From Adineta vaga (lineage: Eukaryota; Rotifera): a DNA stretch of 64,000 nucleotides. Below are positions 50,167 through 61,635 of the stretch, in pieces (position 1 is the first letter of the stretch; each line of letters begins with the position of its first letter). The stretch is from NCBI GenBank assembly GCA_021613535.1, contig CP075497.1:9238001-9302000 (forward strand), given 5' to 3'. The translations under genes were made by a program, and so were the position numbers. The notes beneath the pieces are model-generated. The model saw nothing but the letters and a program-made list of their open reading frames with translations, made no database searches and was not told where the DNA came from.

Positions 50167-53108
50167 ATGAAAATTTCAGCTTCGAACTACGAACAAATGT
50201 TTATCAAAGTAATTATATTCTTGATGCACATTCAATTTAACGGTAAAAATAATCTTTTTTTTTTGGAAAATAATATCTTTTATTTATCTGTTTTCTTTAG
50301 ACATACAAGGATACTTAGGCTGCACGGATCCTTTAGTACCTTGCCTTAATGCAACGGATTGTATCCCTATCAAAGATGTTTGTGTTACCCGACAGAACTG
50401 TATTGATCTTAAGAGTCTTAGATCGGTGTGTAAGTATTAGAATTTTCAAGAAAATATTTTTGAACTAAAACATTTTTTTCTTTAGGTAAAAATAAATACT
50501 GTAAACCGAATTCAGGCAGATCGAAATCGTGCGTAACTGAAGTAAACGATAAATTGAAATACGAGTGTATATCAGAAACCAAACTATGCAATAAAAGATT
50601 TGATTGTATTGATCATAGTGACGAAACGGACCGAGTTTGCCATGGAGAAATTTGTGAAGAAGATGAATTTCGATGTCCAACTGGCGCTTGTATTCTAGAA
50701 AAAGAGGTTAATATAAATTGTTTACATAATATATCTTTTTTGTTAGCAAAATATTCGTTTTTTTTCTTCTCATCAAGATGTGTGATGGTACCCAACAATG
50801 TTCTGATGGATATGATGAAAGAAAAGATTTCTGTCGCAATAAGACAATGTCACGTGAGAGAATTATTATTTTTATTCGACATTTTGTTCTTAACTGTTGA
50901 ATGTTTTCTTTCAATAGAAGTTTCTTCTTTATTTCCTGAAAATAATGATACTAATTCATCATCGAAAACATACGAATGTGCGCCGTCTGCATTTTTTACA
51001 CAATCTATATATTTATTACCTAATCTTGTTTGTGATGGATAGTAAATAACAGAAAAAGTTCGAAAAATCGATCTTATCAGATCATGTTTTATTTTCTAGT
51101 CAAGATTGTCCAATGGGTGATGACGAAAACGACTGTAAAAATGATAAATGTGATTCAAAATCAATTTGTTCAACAAATTCGGATATTATCTGTATTAAAC
51201 ATCCAGTCGTCAAAGAACTGTGTCGATGTAAGAAACCAGGTTATGAAATAGCTGCTAATTTAACATTATGTCAAGGTTGTATTGAAATTTCTTTTGTATT
51301 TTCTTTCTAAGAAATGACTTTGTTTATCTAATCAGATTTTAATGAATGTAACGATTCTGTTCGCGATTATTGTTCATTCGAGTGTACCAATACAGATGGT
51401 AGTTTTGATTGTTCGTGTCCATCCAAATTTAATTATGATCAAAAAACTAAAACATGTCAAAGGAAGAATGGTTTGATAAAATCTCTGTTTTATATTCTTT
51501 TTGAAATATATCTCAACATTATAATATAGATGTGTCCACACCTTATCTATTAGCTGTTCTAAAGGATAATATTAATTTTTATGATATTTCTAATTCAACT
51601 GATCAATATTCAGCAAAATTAATAAGTACGAGTAATATTGATAGCGATCATCATTTCGATTATATACAATATGATCCTGTTCAGATGTTCGTTATCTACT
51701 ATGATCAAATCCAACAAGCTGTCTTATGGTTCGTTTTTCGAATCTTTTTTTTTGTATATTAATAATATAATTTTCATTATTTGGTTTTAGCAAAGCAAAT
51801 GATGCTCCCAAAGCTATTATTCTTCTTTCAAATCTCACTCTTCATGGTTTCGTATATAATGCAAATGAAAAAAGTCTTTTTGTTATCGAAAATCAATCGA
51901 AAACATTACGTATGTATGCTCCAATAGCTTGTGATGTTTCAATTAATATTAAAATGCATTCATGGACCATGAATGATCTTTCCAACTCAATTCATAGTAT
52001 GGAAATTGATATTTATCGTAGACAATTAATCTTCGCTTCAAAAACTCAATTCATGATATCAAGTATGTCTGAACCGAATTCAACAAAGATTGTTCATAAT
52101 GCACATTCAGAAATAAAACGATTCATTTATGGTAGGCTCAATAACGATTCTGAATTGTTATGAATATCAACTATATTCATATTAGATTCTTTGTTTAAAC
52201 GAATCTTTTGGACAACGAATAGTGCAAGAAATGATGGAAGTTTTCCTGTTCATACTTGCGATGATCAATTTAAACAGTGTCATGACACATACATACCTTT
52301 ACCTCATCCATGGCCATTTGGATTTTTTAACGTAGATAAGTTCTGTTTTTCCCCTATTCATCAAAAATAATTGATTGTTTAGGATGATTTACTTCATACA
52401 TCATCACACAAGAAACATCTGATTAGTATTCAGCTTTATGGAACTCGACGTTCTTTTGCACAATCTATTACATCAACACAAGACGAAATTCGTTCGTTCC
52501 TATTAATCGATCATCAACAAACCGATCAGTTTCATCTTTGTATGACTGAAGGGAAAGTGCCTTGTCCAAATCAACTTTGTCTTCAAAGCAGTGTAACACA
52601 AATTGAATGTTTATCAGTTGATGCTGTTTATTCTCCTATACAAATTGTTAACGAATCAATACAAGAGAAAACAAAGAATTTCTCAAAAGCAGATCAGGTA
52701 ACGTCAACAAACTATAGTCAAACAAGAACAATCCTTCTTTTTCTTATTATATTTGCCGCTATAATAATTGTGAGTTCGATTCTTCGCTTAAAATTTAGAA
52801 TACTTCTTTTTGAATTAAATAGGTAATATTTTCATTTGTCAAACGATTTGGTTATCATCCAAAGTTAAAAATATTGTATAAGGCACAAAGTCCAAATTCT
52901 CAGTCATATGTATCAGCCAATGAACCAAATTTGGAAGAATTTTCTGTTGCAACAGATGACCGAGTGAGCAGAGACTTTATGGCTTATGCACGAAAAATCC
53001 ATTTCTTTTTCTTTGACATCGTAGAGATTCTCTTTAAAAATCATTTGATTTTTGTTTGTCTTGTAGGATGGTGATCGGCTCCCATTAACGAAATCATTAT
53101 ATATCTAA
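50167..53108 (+). CDS. LDL-receptor-like single-pass membrane protein
   Basis: Thirteen exons join in phase (50167-50242, 50301-50429, 50486-50706, 50778-50853, 50918-51041, 51100-51275, 51336-51470, 51530-51728, 51791-52131, 52186-52331, 52383-52769, 52823-52963, 53067-53108) to 730 residues. A signal-like hydrophobic start (MFIKVIIFLMHIQFN at residue 11; ATG 50197 may be the real start) precedes Cys-rich LDL-receptor class A modules. The acidic calcium motifs are CNKRFDCIDHSDE, CDGTQQCSDGYDE and DCPMGDDENDC. An EGF module follows (NECND...CTNTDGSFDCSC). The next 300 residues resemble a degenerate YWTD propeller (KRIFWTT). The membrane helix near 630-650 (TILLFLIIFAAIIIV) leads into a cytoplasmic tail of about 80 residues without a clear NPxY. 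It is likely an endocytic lipoprotein-type receptor; the ligand is unknown. Confidence 0.82.
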
Positions 53109-53592
53109 CGCAGGCCATTAAAATTTCCATACTGATGCATAAACATTTTACGTGGGATAATTGGTATTCATTTTTATTTTTAAGTCCATTTCATTCCAAT
53201 TATAATTTCTCGTTCATGAACAAATATTTGCTTTTCAAATGATTGATAAGTAGTGCAACTTATTTTTTCCAGTAGTATTTCGTGCTCAGTATTTTTATTT
53301 CCCGAGAACCTGTGCTATCTTATCCATGACACTTGTCTATCGATGTCTCTAGACTCTTTCATATACTAATTACCTGTAGTTTTTCGAATAAGAAGCTTTT
53401 AAAAAATCATGTCACATTAATATCTTGATATTCTCTCGAAAGAATATTCGCATTCATTTTTAATTCTTATGCTAATAATCATCATAAATTCCAATAGGCG
53501 ATGGGAGAAAATGTCGATGAAATAGTGTAAATTTTTATTATGAAATCTGTTTTTTCAATCCAACATTCTATCACTATTTCATTTCGTGACGA
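53109..53592. other. Spacer between convergent LDLR-like and ART-LRR genes
   Basis: AT-rich 3' UTR sequence; nothing recognisable. Confidence 0.5.
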
Positions 53593-55558
53593 TTAAACAA
53601 GGAATTTGAATGTTGAATTTTTTTGTGAAATTTCTGTTAGACGTTGTTTGACATCACCATCAAGCTGATTTCTTTCAAAATTGAGCAAAGTAAGTGTCTA
53701 AAAATAGAATATGAATATAATTCGATGGAAAAAAAATATTAAATCTCAATTACATTATTTTGATCAAGTGCTCTAATTAAATATTGGGCTCCCTGTGGTC
53801 CAATCTGATTACTTCCCAAATCAAGTGTAGTCAATGTCTAAAGATAAAAGATAGTTCATGGGAAACATTACAAGAAATATGAAGAGACTTTATTTTGTTT
53901 TAAAGCAGTGGCAAGATAACGTGCTCCTAGATTACCAATAAAATTGGATCGAAGTTTGACAGTTCTCAATGTCTAAAATATTTGATTCGAGAATGATGTC
54001 TCAGTAAATATAGACATGATATTTACTGTATTTTCTTGTAAAGCAATTGCAAGATATTCTATTCCTTGTGGTCGAATTTGATTCGAACGAAGATTCAATG
54101 TTGTAAGTGTCTATCATATATTGAAAGAATGAAGAAAAGATACAATGTCAATCTAACTTTATTTTGTGACAAGGCATTGCCAAGATATTGCATTCCTTGA
54201 TCACTTATATCATTGCATTCAAGATTGATATTTCTCAGGGTCTGTAATGTAATGAACAGATATTTAGAGAAGTAACTGATTTAGTAAATAATTTACTGTA
54301 TTTTCTTTCAATACATTAGCAAGATCATGTGCACCCTGTGGTCCAATGAAATTGTGATGTAGATTCAACGTAGTTACTGTCTTTTAAAAAACAATATATG
54401 AACATAATACATTGTAGAGATGAGATATTATCTCTAGAGATTACTTTGTTTTGTTGAAGTTTCTCAGCAAGAATTTTAATTTCTGCATCAGTAATTTGAC
54501 TTCGAGATAGGTCTAAGTTAATCAATTGCTATTAGAAATAGAAGAATAAATTATTAGTTTATTTGTAATAAGTGAAAATATAATTAAGATAATCATTACC
54601 GATCCGGAATTCAAACTTTCGATAATTTCTTTAAATTTAGTATTAATCGATGTTGGCAGTGATCTTCTCGGTTGTATTGTTACAAGTTCGATCGGACGTT
54701 TAAGTGGTCGTTGTGTGATCAATGGTTTCTTTGATAAGATTTTACTCATTCTCCTTTCTGATGTTTGTATTGCAGGTAATATTGTTGCTGAAGTTGGTAC
54801 AATTAATTTCGGTTTTGGATTTAATGGGATAGATGGAAGTAATGGAAGTAATGGAGTGGTATTACTTGATTGATATGTTGACGAAATTTCTTTGATATGA
54901 ACAACAGACAAGCCATTTCCTGAATTGAAACAGCCTAATACTTGATATTGACAACCAAACGGTAATAATACATCATCTCTAGAATAGAATGAATGCTGTC
55001 GAATATTCTTACTAGACCGACAATCAATAATAAATAACGTTCGTGGACCACTGTGTCCTAAAATATGATCTTTATTAAACTCATCAATATTTGTTGTACA
55101 TTTGGTAAAACTCCACCAAATGAATATTTCTTTAGAAGGATATTGTGCGATTAAATTAAGTTTAATAGCACGATAAATAGTAGTATGAGAAACTACTAAT
55201 GGAAGTTTAGCGAATGCAGTCATAATTAATTTCAAATATAGGAACCATGGTTTTAATACATTTGTGTTTGTTGTTTGTAAGGCAGTGTCTAGAAACACAG
55301 CAAAAGATTTATCCTTTGGTTCCCAATATAATGTATATAATGAAATTGAAGCTGATTCGTCATTGGTTAGATCATCTGTTGAGATATTTCGAACTCTTTT
55401 GACAGTCATAACCATTTTTTCCACTTCTGGAACGATGGAAACAAGAGCAGCGGTTGCTTCTTCCAATGAAACAATCGGTACTTTTCGTATTCTCGAATGA
55501 TTGATAGTTTCGAAATACTAGAAAGATCTTTAGACGTGCCATTCTCATTAGTAGCCAT
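53593..55558 (-). CDS. ART-LRR fusion: ADP-ribosyltransferase-like domain plus seven leucine-rich repeats
   Basis: The large first exon (55558-54600) encodes a rotifer-type arginine ADP-ribosyltransferase fold: SLYTLYWEPKD, LKPWFLYLKLIMTAF, TIYRAIKLNL, IFIWWSFTKCTTN, GPRTLFIID and DDVLLPFG. Seven ribonuclease-inhibitor-type LRRs follow, each in its own exon: six of exactly 84 bp (54528-54445, 54380-54297, 54241-54158, 54110-54027, 53972-53889, 53837-53754) and a last one, 53697-53593. Typical repeats read LTTLNLRSNQIRPQGIEYLA and LTTLDLGSNQIGPQGAQYLI. The fold's catalytic pattern (Arg, Ser/Thr-Ser, Glu-x-Glu) is eroded: the Arg is kept, the middle motif reads FTKC, and the ExE site reads RDD. 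The ATG at 55558 sits directly after a TTTTTAG acceptor but is one base out of frame with the ART domain (TAG at about 55516 in the domain frame), so the 5' end is either mis-sequenced, frameshifted or starts elsewhere. Confidence 0.8.
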
Positions 55559-56140
55559 CTAAAAATAACATTATAAATACAATGAGTTATCAGCCATACA
55601 TAAATTACACGTTTAATAAAAACCATAGAATGATCTACCTTTCCCCCAATTTCAGTAATCCGTAGAACGATGTATTTCTAGTGTCTACACAATAAGTTTC
55701 ATAATATCAACACGACGAAAGTAAAAAGATAACGGTAAACTTATCTTTAGCAAAGAATAAGTTACTTGTATGATCACATTGTACCTTCGTTATCTCTTAG
55801 AAACTATCAAATTAATGAATGAAACAAAATGAAAGACATGAACAATGCTATCTTCGCGTCTATTAATACAAGTATGTTACATTTTATGAATAATCAAAAT
55901 TTATTTATTTACGATTTTCTTCATCTTGTTTATTTATTTCTAGATATATAGATTTCTTCACATAACAACAACTAGTCATTATCCTGACTAACATGCAAAA
56001 AAAACAATCACCATCAAGATACAATATATACACAAAAAACAAAACAGAATATGTTCACTGTACAACAAAACAATATACAAACAAAAACAAAATAGTACAA
56101 TAAATATATACAAACTAAATAGAATACAAAATCAATCCCA
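55559..56140. other. ART-LRR upstream region and RRM gene 3' UTR
   Basis: A donor-like GGGGGAAAG|GTAGAT (minus strand, near 55639) and the acceptor at 55559-55560 suggest a 5'-UTR intron of the ART-LRR gene. The remainder is AT-rich 3' UTR of the RRM gene. Confidence 0.45.
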
Positions 56141-56838
56141 TCATTCATATAAATGTGTTTGACCATGATTAATTCGATTTCCCATACACGATTTACATCG
56201 ACAACATCCACTAAATAATGAACGATCAATTGATTGAATAAGCAAATACGATTTTAATAACGATTTTTGTTTCACATGGGCTTGATAAACCTACAAGAAA
56301 TTATAATAACAAAGTAAATCTCAATGAATATCTTTACTTACTTGCATACTACGACCATTGATAATTTTTCCATCCATTGCTTGAATAGCTCGAATTGCAT
56401 CCGATTGTCTGAATTAATCATATTTATATTATATGGTATGAAATAAAAAGATGAACACATACTTTTCAAAAGTAACAAATCCATAACCTCGTGATTGACC
56501 ATTTCGTAATGGAATTTCTACATCGTACACTTGTCCGAACACCTATATGAAATTCAACAGATCAGAATCTATTTAAAAAGAAAAGAGGATGTTGAATACA
56601 TACACCAAAGATTTTTTCCAGTTCAATAGTTGACCAATAATATGGAATATTGGAAATCCAAAGACGCATTGGTGCTGGTTGTGTTTTCTAGAAAATTGAT
56701 TGTAATAAAGAGATTATATCAAGGTAAATTACTTACTTGTAAAGGAAAGCACATGCTTGGTGAAGGTTTAGTTGGTTGTTGAAGGCGAAACATGCTTGTT
56801 CGTAAGAAAAAATGATGGGAAGATAACGAAAAGAACAT
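56141..56838 (-). CDS. Short single-RRM RNA-binding protein with Cys-containing C terminus
   Basis: Five exons join in phase (56838-56737, 56687-56604, 56542-56463, 56408-56342, 56290-56141) to 160 residues; starting at the second ATG (56793) gives 145. One RNA-recognition motif spans about residues 42-115, with RNP2 LWISNIPY and RNP1 SRGYGFVTF, and the helix segments TIELEKIFGVFGQV and SDAIRAIQAMDGKIINGR. The fold most resembles RBFOX-like or other hnRNP-type RRMs, but the sequence alone does not choose between them. The C-terminal 45 residues contain CCRCKSCMGNRINHG, a small Cys cluster that might bind metal. No arginine/glycine-rich tail is present. A role in mRNA processing or transport is inferred from the domain. 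Confidence 0.82.
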
Positions 56839-57912
56839 ATTGCTTTTATACACATCATTAACTATCACAGCTCAATAAAGAACAAACGACAACAAAGAAG
56901 TAACCGTTACATGTTTAAATATAACAAAACCGTTACAAAAGATATATAGTCTAATTTTCGAATGCAACGGATAAGCAAATAACTTTATCCGCTTCCATAT
57001 AAGCAACAACGAATCATGTCAATGCTAAACTTGACTAGTCCAGATTGCTTATAATACCTGTACACCATGCTCGGTCAACTTTGTAAGAACAACGATTTCT
57101 TTTGCATTGTATCTGGACTAGTCCATTATGTTCTTCGCAATTTGTATACTATCTAGGAACTGCAATGGCAAAACAGTTCCATAAATTTCTTTCATGTTTA
57201 TTGATAATAAAATAAAAGGAGCTATATGCAAATCATTTGGATCATCACTTGTTTTTCCGTTATACAAAATTTTGCTACTAATATGTAAATATTTCGTTTC
57301 TAATTGATTGAATATTCTCATTTGAAATCAAAGACTAACTAGATTTTATTATCAGAAACAGTATAGAATTTTTCACATGTTCGTGAAAATGATATCGATC
57401 TCTATGAATTAGTTGAAAGCAAAAGATTGATTCAGTGCATATAGACATCGTCTTTTGTTTCTCTATATCGAAGGGCATTTAATATTGATCAGATTGAATG
57501 GTACATATGATCTTTCTCTCTCTCTCTCTTATTTCGAAATATAAAAAGTGCAATAAAACGATTTTCAACTCAAGTTAACATCAAAAGAACTATTCGATAT
57601 TATTTATTATCAGCAACTATATGTCTGAAGAGAAAATCTATCGTTGATATTCAACATCTGAATATGATTTTTAAAATTAATATATTTGCTATGTAAGAAA
57701 ACAGAAAGGTAAAAATGATATTTAATTCAAGTCCGCCTCTCCGCCAAATGATCTTGAAATTCAGCTTTGAATCGTTTCGACAACAAGTCGATTTTCAAGT
57801 CAAAGATTTTATTTCAAAATAAATATCCTACACTCAAGTTTTTTCGTCATCGAAATAAATGAAATCAGATTTTTGATCATTTGAAAATTTTCAAGAAAAG
57901 GATAATCATCTC
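56839..57912. other. Divergent spacer between the RRM gene and the Cys-rich membrane protein
   Basis: Contains a 13-bp inverted repeat, listed next. A 67-codon minus-strand frame (57321-57118) reads TKYLHISSKILYNGKTSDD; it has no recognised family or splice partner, so I leave it as a possible orphan. (CT)n occurs at 57512-57529. Confidence 0.45.
57033..57123. repeat. 13-bp perfect inverted repeat flanking 65 bp
   Basis: GACTAGTCCAGAT at 57033-57045 is the exact reverse complement of ATCTGGACTAGTC at 57111-57123. It could fold as a hairpin or be the remnant of a very small inverted-repeat element. No target-site duplication is obvious. Confidence 0.7.
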
Positions 57913-58601
57913 ATGACTACGCTTCATAACTATACAACAAGACAGGCCGTAAATTTTTCATCAAATGTTTCAAATATTATTTTGAACAGAAGATTCTTAC
58001 TTTTAGGCATCAATTGGTCTTCAACCAGGTAATCTAATTGGTGAAGCACATTACATTACTGAGACTCAAATAACTCCACCAGTAAAACAACGAGTTCGAA
58101 GTAGAAAACTCCTAAGCGTAAGAATTCATATTTAATGAAAACAATCTTTCGATAAAAAATTTGTTTTATAATTAGACAAATATAAGCCGATGTCAATGTT
58201 GTTGTCCACCAATTGCTTCTCCTTTATGTCGTTCATGTTTATGTCCATGTTGGGCGTATTTACTTATTGGTCTTCTTCTCACTTTACTTCTAGCAGCGTT
58301 AGCTGTTGAAATTGGTTTTTTGACTAGTAAGATCTTTCAATCGATTTTTTTATTCTTCAAATTCATTTATTTTACAGGAGAGAAAATCCTTTATCGAAGA
58401 ACAGTTTGTAACAATGTGTATAATTCAAGTTATGTTTTGGATCCTGCTAATAATGGCACATGGGTTGTCTCTACTTCAACAAGTGAACCATGTGGAGGTC
58501 TACCTGATGGAACAATAATTGGATCGGGATCATCTATTTGGTCATCTTTTACATATATATTTCTTCTCATCAACATTATCATCTACCTTATTAACTATTA
58601 G
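57913..58601 (+). CDS. Small Cys-rich membrane protein, family unknown
   Basis: Four exons join in phase (57913-57948, 58007-58117, 58176-58326, 58378-58601) to 173 residues. The N-terminal 50 residues are hydrophilic and basic, ending in TPPVKQRVRSRKLLS. A Cys cluster (RCQCCCPPIASPLCRSCLCP) directly precedes a hydrophobic helix (AYLLIGLLLTLLLAALAVEI), a likely palmitoylated membrane entry. A loop with three cysteines (TVCNNVYNSSYV, SEPCGG) and N-glycosylation sites follows, then a last hydrophobic stretch (FTYIFLLINIIIYLINY). The second stretch might be a GPI-attachment signal or a second helix. I do not recognise the family. Confidence 0.7.
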
Positions 58602-58927
58602 AGGAACTTCTTTAGAACTAAATAATATGAACATTGATAAACCTTATTCTAATTTTCTTTTCTTTTTTCATCTATAAATAAAAAAAATTGATTCATAAGA
58701 GAGGGCGCTAGTTTAATGATAAAATATTAAAAAATGATTTCAAATTTCTATCAGAAACTACGAAACTTATCATCTGAAACTTTCATATGCGTTCAAAAGT
58801 TACTTTTACGACATAGTAAAATCTTAATGATTTGTTGGTTGCTTAGCAACAAGAAACAAAATTTTTCTACGCATAATGTCGTTCCGTTGTTGTTGTATTT
58901 ATCCATTCCTATAACAATTCTATTAAC
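58602..58927. other. Short spacer between two same-strand genes
   Basis: AT-rich. It holds the 3' UTR of the membrane protein and the upstream region of the next gene. Confidence 0.5.
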
Positions 58928-59551
58928 ATGCTTCAAACAAGCGCACTTCGTCGACCATTTGGTCATCAAACGTTAATTTATAATTGGGAAGAAGATCGCG
59001 CTGATATTAAAAATCAACGAGTTCAAAAACCGCTTCCTTCTCAGGTTCATTTTTTTCTGATTTTTCAACAAATTGATATTTATCGTTTTCAAATTCTAGC
59101 ATGATCATTATTTTAATACCACATATGAAAGTTCATTTGGTACCATAAGAGGTGGACCACCTCGACCTGAAGTTCGTCATCTTGAACGTAAGTTGCATCT
59201 CTACATATTCTCAACAAAAGAAAATTTTAATTCTTCTTAGTTCCTCGTGCATTTGCTTTTCCCGGTCATCAACCTGAATTTGATTTTCCTGAAATGAAAG
59301 CATCAGTTAACACCTATTTAAGTGAATATCGAGCTGCTTATTGTCGTAGTTGTAATCGTGTATTAGAACCTGATGATCCTGCTTGGTCATCATCGACAAA
59401 AGTTTGTTTACATTGTAAAGATCGTACATATACTATTGATCCTAAACCTGAACCATATACAGTTACTGTTGATTATCCACAGAATCCTGCAGCAAAAGAT
59501 CGTTGTCTTGCCTGCTTAGAAATTAATACTGGTGTTAAAATAATAAAATAA
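58928..59551 (+). CDS. Small CxxC-rich protein, family unknown
   Basis: Exons 58928-59044 and 59100-59187 are clear (LRRPFGHQTLIYNWEEDRAD, FNTTYESSFGTIRGGPPRPE). The last exon ends at 59551 and carries three CxxC pairs (YCRSCNRVLEPDD, VCLHCKDRTY, RCLACLEINTG) that could bind one or two zinc ions. Its start is ambiguous. The acceptor at 59240-59241 extends naturally as LPRAFAFPGHQPE but then falls out of frame with the CxxC segment near 59279. An acceptor at 59305-59306 joins in phase and gives 149 residues. The short YNWEEDR-type N terminus recalls small axonemal proteins, and the next gene is an axonemal one, but I cannot assign a family. Confidence 0.6.
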
Positions 59552-59624
59552 ACAGCGAACGAAAGATTTTATTTTTTTGATACTTTATTTTGAAATAAAC
59601 TTCACATTATATTTCAGATTAATA

Positions 59625-61471
59625 ATGACTATGGAAGCAACTGAACAAGATCTTCTCGCAACACAGAAAGCCCTCGAAGAAGAGGTGCAAAACAAGGTGA
59701 AACAAGCAGTTGTAGATAATTTTCTTCGAGTAAGTTTTGTTTTATTTCATTTCAATAAATAACAATTGCAAATTTCTTTCAAGGAAAAATTAAGTCGAGA
59801 AGAAAAATTTACAGAACGAAATTCCTATAAATTAAATACGCAATGGTTGCCTGTAATGCGAGCAGCCAAATCGAAAGAATTAAAGAAAGAAATTGAAATT
59901 TTATCTCAAACATTTGGTCGAATTATTGATCGAAAAGATACGGTAATCAAATCATCCTTAGTCGATATTGATGAAGCTGAAGAACAATATAGTATGGCTT
60001 TAAGAAGTTTCTTGGAAGCAATTGAAAAGATGATCAGTAAGAGAAAAATATCTTTCAAAAAAAAAGAAACTCTTTGATTAATTGATTATTATTAGGAATG
60101 CATACATTAACAATTGATAAATTACTCGATCAATATGAAAAAGATGCTGAACAAGTTAAATTTGAATTTCTTGATGAACGTGAAAAGATTATTCGAGATC
60201 ATACAGCATCGAAAACTGAATTGCAAGATATTATTTATAATATGGAGAAAACCTTTCTTGATACAGAAACAACAGCTGAACAAAATTTTCAAGCTAATAT
60301 GGAAGAATTACGTGATCGAGTTAGTAGACGAGAAGATTTTTATATAGAGAACTATTCTCTCGGTTTGTTTTAGTATCGAGAAGATATGCAATACTATCAA
60401 GGAGAAGTTGAAAAACGTATGGAAAAGTTACAAAATGAAATGGCATCAATAACAGCAACATATAAGGAACGAACGAGAGATAGTAAAGCACAATATCAAG
60501 AATATAAAATGAGGGATGAAAAAAATTCGAAAGAAATTCGTGAAGCAACTATTTACATTAATCGAATGATGGTAAATCAAAACTTTCTTTTCATCATCAT
60601 CAATCAATTAATACAATTGTATTTTTCAGGAAAAAATCAATAATATCAAAGCACAAATTGCATCATTAGAAGCTAATCATCAAGGACGCATGCAAAAAGT
60701 TCAACAGGTAAGTTTCATTTCAGAAAAAGACATCAGATTAGAATTGTTATTCTAGGAAAAAGATAGTATGAAACAATATCTTCGTGATTTAAAATTTCAA
60801 TTATCAGAAATGCAAGAAGAATTACATCGACGATTAGTTAAACTTGCATTAACATGTGATGGAACACAAAAACAATTGGAAAAACGTGTTAAAACTGCGG
60901 AAACAATTCTCACTTTATCTGAAATGTGTCGTAAATTAGAAGCTGAAGAAGAAAAAATTCTTCCATTTTATACATCAACATTAACTGAAGAAGAACGAGC
61001 GGAAGTTGATGCTGCTTTCTATGAACAACCATTTGAAGATTTAGCAAAAGTATGATGTTCTTGACTTATGTTTCTTTTTTTTTGTGAATATGTCTTTTCT
61101 AATTGAAGGATATGTATACATATGATTTATTAGAAACGTTTTGGAAACGATTTGGTAAAGTATCGTTAGATAAATTAGCTTTGGAAAAAGAACGAAGTAT
61201 TTTACAATCAGAAAATATGCAACTAAAAATGTTATTGAAACAATATCTTGATGGAATATCAGTCAATGATGAAATTATGAGTCAAACTAATCCATTGATG
61301 ATTTATTCATCAAGACGTGTACTTGAGTATGTAGTTTCAAAACGATTTCATTGATATAGTTCTTCGTTTTCTTTTCTTTTCAATAGAAGTCAATCTGCTA
61401 CAAAACAGTTACCAACTTCTCGACCGATAAAAGTTGTCATTGAAGCTCAACATGTGAAAAGCGCCTTTTGA
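59625..61471 (+). CDS. DRC2: Dynein regulatory complex subunit 2 (CCDC65)
   Basis: Structural coiled-coil subunit of the nexin-dynein regulatory complex, which connects outer doublets and controls dynein in motile cilia. Eight exons join in phase (59625-59729, 59784-60036, 60096-60319, 60374-60571, 60630-60707, 60756-61049, 61109-61326, 61387-61471) to 484 residues, the same length as I recall for the human protein. Conserved blocks run collinearly: KELKKEIEILSQTFGRIIDR, SEMCRKLEAEEEKILPFYTS, ETFWKRFGKVSLDKLALEKE, MLLKQYLDGISVNDEIMSQ and the terminal VVIEAQHV. Almost the whole chain is predicted helix. The ATG follows TTTCAGATTAATA, so a 5'-UTR or trans-splice acceptor may lie just upstream. 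Confidence 0.95.
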
Positions 61472-61635
61472 TATGTTTATTTGCTCTTGTATACGTCTTT
61501 TGTTTTCCATAATATATTTTGTGTAGTCTGTCTTTTCATATTTTCTACTATAAACATCAAATAATTGATATATTGAATTTTTTTTAAAAACTTATTTATT
61601 GAAACAAAAGAAAATATAAATGAGTGAGATTTGAT
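61472..61635. other. Short convergent 3' region
   Basis: Only 164 bp separate the stop codons of DRC2 and the ART-TPR gene; their 3' UTRs probably abut or overlap. Confidence 0.6.

Noticed and set aside
57118-57321. 67-codon minus-strand frame with ordinary codon use
   Set aside because: No recognisable family, partner exon or promoter; could be a real small gene but cannot be supported.
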